Below are positions 6,503 through 8,616 of a DNA stretch of 8,616 nucleotides, piece after piece. A model generated the notes under the pieces. That model saw only the letters and a program-made list of their open reading frames with translations, was not told where the DNA came from and did not search any database. Every line of letters begins with the position of its first letter. Position 1 is the stretch's first letter. Both the position numbers and the translations under genes were made by a program. Origin of the DNA: Phycisphaerae bacterium (lineage in GTDB: Bacteria; Planctomycetota; Phycisphaerae; Sedimentisphaerales; Anaerobacaceae); the NCBI GenBank assembly GCA_030602845.1, contig JAUVYZ010000071.1, forward strand, positions 1-8,616. Direction: 5' to 3'.

Positions 6503-6509
6503 CGATTTT

Positions 6510-7571
6510 CTACACGTACTCCCAGTTTTTCAGCCACTGGTAGTTTGCCGGCAGCCTGGCCCACATCTCCTCGACGGACCGCTCCAACTCGGCTCTCTCA
6601 CTGACGTCGAGCTCGCGGCGCTCCTTCACAGCCCTGGCCATATTGTCCACCTGGTGGGTACTGACAAGTCCCGGAATCGGTGCCGTGATGGCCGGGTTGC
6701 ACAGGATATACCGGATTGCAAGTCGCGCACGCTCGTCATCTTCTTTAGCATTAGGGTCGCCTGGTGCGCTGCTGCCCTTGAACAACGAGTTGCTCGCAAA
6801 GGGCTTAATGCCGAAGACGCCCACGTCGCACTTCTTGACCGCATCGAAGAGACTGTCTTTCGGCGCCTCCTTACTCTTGGCCGTGTAAGGAAACAGGATG
6901 ACTTCAATCTGCGGAAAGTATTCTATCATCATCTTCAGCCACGGATGGTAGTGCGAAGAAATGCCGATGAATCGCGCCTTGCCCTGCTTCTTCGCTTTCT
7001 CAAGCGCCTCAACCAGTTCGCAGGATGTATTAAACGAATGTTTGCCACCGGGCTCGTGACAGGTGATGCGCCACAAATCCGTGTACTCCTGTTTCGACTC
7101 CTTCATCAGTGAGTCGAAGCTTTCCATCAGCTTCTTGGCCGTACGGAATTCCCGGTTGCGCACCTCACGACCACAGTAGGACAGGGCCATATACATCTTT
7201 TCGCGGCGCCCTGCCAGGGCCTTACTGTAGGCGAGCACCTCGCTGCGGCAGCAGGCGTCGATATAATTGATGCCAACGTCAATGCACCGGCTGACGACAT
7301 CGCGGCAGTTCTGGTCGAAAGTTTTGCCCGTGGCGCTGAGCACTTTGTTAACGCGCTTCCAGTGCCCGCCCAGGCACACGACCGAGACCTCAAGCCCGGT
7401 CTTGCCCAGCCGCCGATACTCCATATTTGGGTTATAGCTGAGGGGTTTCCTGATGGCCGCCCCAGCGTAGGTGTTTCGGGCTCCTACGGCGCCGAGACCC
7501 ACGGCCAGACCCGCTGCGGCCACGGCGCTATCGCGCATAAACTCCCGACGCGTAACTTGTTTATTCTCCAT
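6510..7571 (-). CDS. Tat-exported aldo/keto reductase-like protein
   Basis: This 353-residue protein starts with a twin-arginine signal: T-R-R-E-F-M at 7-12 and a hydrophobic stretch at about 15-32. The rest resembles an aldo/keto reductase TIM barrel: YRRLGKTGLEVSVVCLGG (52-69), GINYIDA (100-106), TDLWRITCHEP (164-174), GKARFIGISSH (197-207) and G-I-K-P-F near 254-258. Of the usual Asp-Tyr-Lys-His tetrad, D105 and H172 are present. The Tyr site (around S110) and the Lys site (around L130/S131) are not. The cofactor and substrate are therefore uncertain, and NADPH is not expected outside the cytoplasm unless bound before export. AAAGGGG at 7579-7585 supports the ATG at 7571. The cytochrome gene follows and may be its redox partner. 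Confidence 0.85.
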   Translation of the reverse strand: MENKQVTRREFMRDSAVAAAGLAVGLGAVGARNTYAGAAIRKPLSYNPNMEYRRLGKTGLEVSVVCLGGHWKRVNKVLSATGKTFDQNCRDVVSRCIDVGINYIDACCRSEVLAYSKALAGRREKMYMALSYCGREVRNREFRTAKKLMESFDSLMKESKQEYTDLWRITCHEPGGKHSFNTSCELVEALEKAKKQGKARFIGISSHYHPWLKMMIEYFPQIEVILFPYTAKSKEAPKDSLFDAVKKCDVGVFGIKPFASNSLFKGSSAPGDPNAKEDDERARLAIRYILCNPAITAPIPGLVSTHQVDNMARAVKERRELDVSERAELERSVEEMWARLPANYQWLKNWEYV

Positions 7572-7603
7572 CGCTTAGCCCCTTTACAATTCAACTTGCT
7601 TTA

Positions 7604-7640
7604 CTGATGCCAAATTCCAGTATCTGGCATCGAACATCAG
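7604..7640 (-). promoter_or_regulatory. Dyad in the aldo/keto reductase leader (operator or 5' UTR hairpin)
   Basis: GATGCCA (7606-7612) and TGGCATC (7625-7631) form a perfect 7-bp dyad. An alternative pairing joins CTGATG (7604-7609) to CATCAG (7635-7640), and CCAG/CTGG (7617-7620/7624-7627) gives a small inner hairpin. It lies between the predicted transcription start (about 7636) and the Shine-Dalgarno site. It could bind a dimeric regulator or fold in the RNA. Confidence 0.45.
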
Positions 7641-7642
7641 GT

Positions 7643-7671
7643 AGAATAGCCAAATCCTGAGAAACTGTCAA
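7643..7671 (-). promoter_or_regulatory. Sigma70-type promoter of the aldo/keto reductase-cytochrome operon
   Basis: On the minus strand TTGACA (7666-7671) matches the -35 consensus exactly, followed by a 17-bp spacer and TATTCT (7643-7648, four of six -10 bases). The predicted start near 7636 leaves a leader of about 65 bases. Confidence 0.6.
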
Positions 7672-7935
7672 CGCCTTTTTCGCATTTTAGGCAGGAATTC
7701 ACACGATAAAACAAGAAAAAATCGACATTCGGCTGAGTTCAGTCGAAGTCCTGTTAATCCTGTCCATTGATTGAAAGGTAAATCGAAAACACACCAAGAC
7801 CGGCGGTGGAGGAATATAAAGGGTTCCCATTTTACAAAACATCGTAAGATGGGAGCCCAAAGATGGCGTTCGACCCCCCCCTGCCGAACGGGCAGTTCAT
7901 AACAAGCCCGGATTGTTGCAATCAAAACGGTTGGT
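7672..7935. other. Intergenic region with palindromic repeat fragments, no convincing gene
   Basis: No reading frame here has family similarity or a good ribosome site. The region contains an imperfect palindrome at 7724-7750 (TTCGGCTGA against TCAGTCGAA, loop GT), resembling from memory a dispersed 'ACTTCGACTGAACTCAGCC' repeat. It also holds a CCTGTTAATCCTGTC word at 7750-7764 typical of interspersed repeats, the strong hairpin at 7821-7858, a run of eight C at 7874-7881, and a small CTGCC/GGCAG hairpin at 7881-7895. Confidence 0.6.
7821..7858. other. 15-bp hairpin (structured RNA or terminator of the winged-helix gene)
   Basis: GGGTTCCCATTTTAC (7821-7835) pairs continuously with GTAAGATGGGAGCCC (7844-7858) around an 8-base loop. 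Thirteen pairs are Watson-Crick and two are G-U if read on the plus strand; on the minus strand these become A-C mismatches. On the minus strand the stem is followed by TTTATATT, so it could still end transcription of the winged-helix gene 78 bp upstream. No T-run follows on the plus strand. Confidence 0.55.
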
Positions 7936-8160
7936 TTAGGTTAACGCCGATAATACCTCTTCCTTTAGAAAACTCTTTCCTTTGGGTGTAATTTTGCACC
8001 TTCCAGTGGCATCTATAACAATGTAATTATCTCTACCTAACAACCTGCATACAAGCTGGGCATAGTAATGGCCGATTCTCATCATATCAGCCAATACCGT
8101 ATAATGGACCACTCCTCTTTCTGAAATATTAGCAAGTGCTTCTTGTGCCAGACTTACCAT
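7936..8160 (-). CDS. Small winged-helix DNA-binding protein
   Basis: This 74-residue protein has the layout of a minimal winged helix. Helices at about 4-14 and 20-28 are followed by a probable recognition helix (about 31-42, HYYAQLVCRLLG), then a beta hairpin NYIVIDATGRCKITPKG (45-61) ending in the I-T-P-K-G-K-x-F-L signature that closes many such domains. The start at 8160 is preceded by AGGGAGGTGA, an unusually strong Shine-Dalgarno site and the strongest in the window. No sensor or metal-binding domain is present. It may regulate itself or a neighbour, with the dyad at 8325-8342 as a candidate target. Function is otherwise unknown. Confidence 0.75.
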   Translation of the reverse strand: MVSLAQEALANISERGVVHYTVLADMMRIGHYYAQLVCRLLGRDNYIVIDATGRCKITPKGKSFLKEEVLSALT

Positions 8161-8166
8161 TATTAA

Positions 8167-8176
8167 TCACCTCCCT
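8167..8176 (-). promoter_or_regulatory. Very strong Shine-Dalgarno site
   Basis: AGGGAGGTGA on the minus strand ends six bases before the ATG at 8160. It supports the small winged-helix gene as real and contrasts with the weak or absent sites in the LPS cluster. Confidence 0.85.
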
Positions 8177-8324
8177 GTAACACTGATTTACGCTGGTACT
8201 TGCACTGGGAAGAACATTATCGAAGCAGCGCTAAAAATGTTAGCGGCTCACTATATTAACTGCTCAAAATAAACCTCGGCGAAACAAACGGTGCTAAACT
8301 ATATACAAAAATGATTTTACAGTT

Positions 8325-8342
8325 TTATAAGACCTCTTATAA
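8325..8342. promoter_or_regulatory. Perfect 18-bp dyad, operator-like
   Basis: TTATAAGA (8325-8332), CC, TCTTATAA (8335-8342) is a perfect 8-bp inverted repeat with a 2-base centre. The size and compact form suit a dimeric winged-helix regulator. It lies 165 bp upstream of the small winged-helix gene. Confidence 0.5.
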
Positions 8343-8368
8343 TTTCAGCACTTAACATGTTTTGGCAT

Positions 8369-8426
8369 ATGTGCTCGAGCCGATGTTGATCTGAACATTC
8401 TATGCTTGTGATAGAATCGAGCACAT
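8369..8426. other. Nested stem structure, possible structured RNA or 3' end of the CBS gene transcript
   Basis: ATGTGCTCGA (8369-8378) pairs perfectly with TCGAGCACAT (8417-8426). Inside, ATTCTAT (8397-8403) pairs with ATAGAAT (8411-8417) around a 7-base loop, stacking on the outer stem and leaving an 18-base one-sided bulge. It lies 59 bp past the CBS gene stop. No clear T-run follows on either strand. Confidence 0.5.
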
Positions 8427-8484
8427 TTAATTCCCATCGCTCTAAATCCCTTATATTTGAGCAAAACCACCAAGCAAACGTTAC

Positions 8485-8616
8485 TCAAGGCAGCTTAGAA
8501 ACTTCCTGCCTTAGCCCGAGAATATATTCAAGGATGTCTTTTATGCTGATAATGCCAACCAGCTTTCCTCTCGATGTGATCGGGACTCTTCTAAAAATGT
8601 TCTTCATCAAAAAGTC
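8485..8616 (-). CDS. CBS-domain protein, C-terminal end (5' part outside window)
   Basis: Forty-three codons and a TGA stop are visible on the minus strand. They read R-R-V-P-I-T-S-R-G-K-L-V-G-I-I-S-I-K-D-I-L, the typical second half of a CBS domain (R-x-P-V-x---G-x-L-V-G-I-I-S-x-x-D-I/L). CBS pairs bind adenosine nucleotides and regulate attached domains or act alone. What lies upstream, and whether this is a stand-alone CBS protein, cannot be seen. The short tail (L-R-Q-E-V-S-K-L-P) shows that the CBS domain is at the C-terminus. It runs in the same direction as the winged-helix gene but is 324 bp away. Confidence 0.85.
   Translation of the reverse strand, partial: DFLMKNIFRRVPITSRGKLVGIISIKDILEYILGLRQEVSKLP

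Larger units (their letters stand above)
8161..8484. other. AT-rich intergenic region with dyads, no gene seen
   Basis: No coding frame is supported in these 324 bases. Base composition is low-GC (16 of 60 in 8281-8340, counted by hand). It contains a CGCTAA/TTAGCG hairpin at 8229-8245, the dyad at 8325-8342 and the larger nested stem at 8369-8426. A weak -10-like TATAGT lies on the minus strand at 8250-8255 without a good -35. Confidence 0.6.

Noticed and set aside
5988..6543. Plus-strand frames opposite the cytochrome gene
   Set aside because: They lie antisense to a clear four-heme protein and have no recognisable features.
7668..7925. Minus-strand frame of 85 codons
   Set aside because: It is a translation of repeat fragments and hairpins, has no ribosome site and overlaps the operon promoter.
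1..8616. CRISPR array, tRNA, rRNA, transposase or defence system
   Set aside because: No regularly spaced repeats, no cloverleaf or rRNA-like sequence, and no transposase, nuclease or helicase motifs were seen on either strand.

Overview
This window looks like an envelope-biogenesis locus of a diderm (LPS-making) bacterium, followed by an unrelated redox gene pair and a lower-GC segment. The lineage cannot be fixed from sequence alone. A planctomycete of the Phycisphaerae/Sedimentisphaerales type, probably an environmental genome, is my best guess. It rests on remembered resemblance of the Tat-exported aldo/keto reductase and the multiheme lipoprotein to planctomycete proteins, and on the many palindromic repeats between genes.

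Positions 1-5846 (+ strand) form an ADP-heptose and LPS inner-core cluster. It holds the 3' end of hldE, gmhA, gmhB with an unusual C-terminal membrane tail, a GT9 heptosyltransferase with an in-frame TAG, a WaaP/InaA-type LPS kinase, a WaaG-like GT4 glycosyltransferase, plsY, and what looks like a 19-codon stump of pgsA. HldE, GmhA and GmhB would make ADP-L-glycero-D-manno-heptose. The GT9 enzyme would add heptose to lipid A-Kdo, the kinase would phosphorylate the core and the GT4 enzyme would extend it. PlsY makes lysophosphatidate for phospholipids. Most genes overlap or are closely spaced. Two gaps are filled by palindromic repeats: one between hldE and gmhA, flanked by a 20-bp direct repeat, and one between gmhB and the heptosyltransferase, which appears to supply the latter's start codon. 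A good sigma70-type promoter at the end of the kinase gene would start a leaderless transcript at the GT4 start codon.

Positions 5892-7671 (- strand) form a two-gene operon with its own promoter: a Tat-signal aldo/keto reductase-like protein lacking part of the usual catalytic tetrad, then a tetraheme c-type cytochrome lipoprotein. It converges on the LPS cluster, and the putative pgsA stump lies at the junction.

Positions 7672-7935 hold no convincing gene but several palindromes, including a 15-bp hairpin. Positions 7936-8616 (- strand) hold a small winged-helix protein with a very strong Shine-Dalgarno site, a 324-bp AT-rich intergenic region with two clear dyads, and the 3' end of a CBS-domain gene running off the window.
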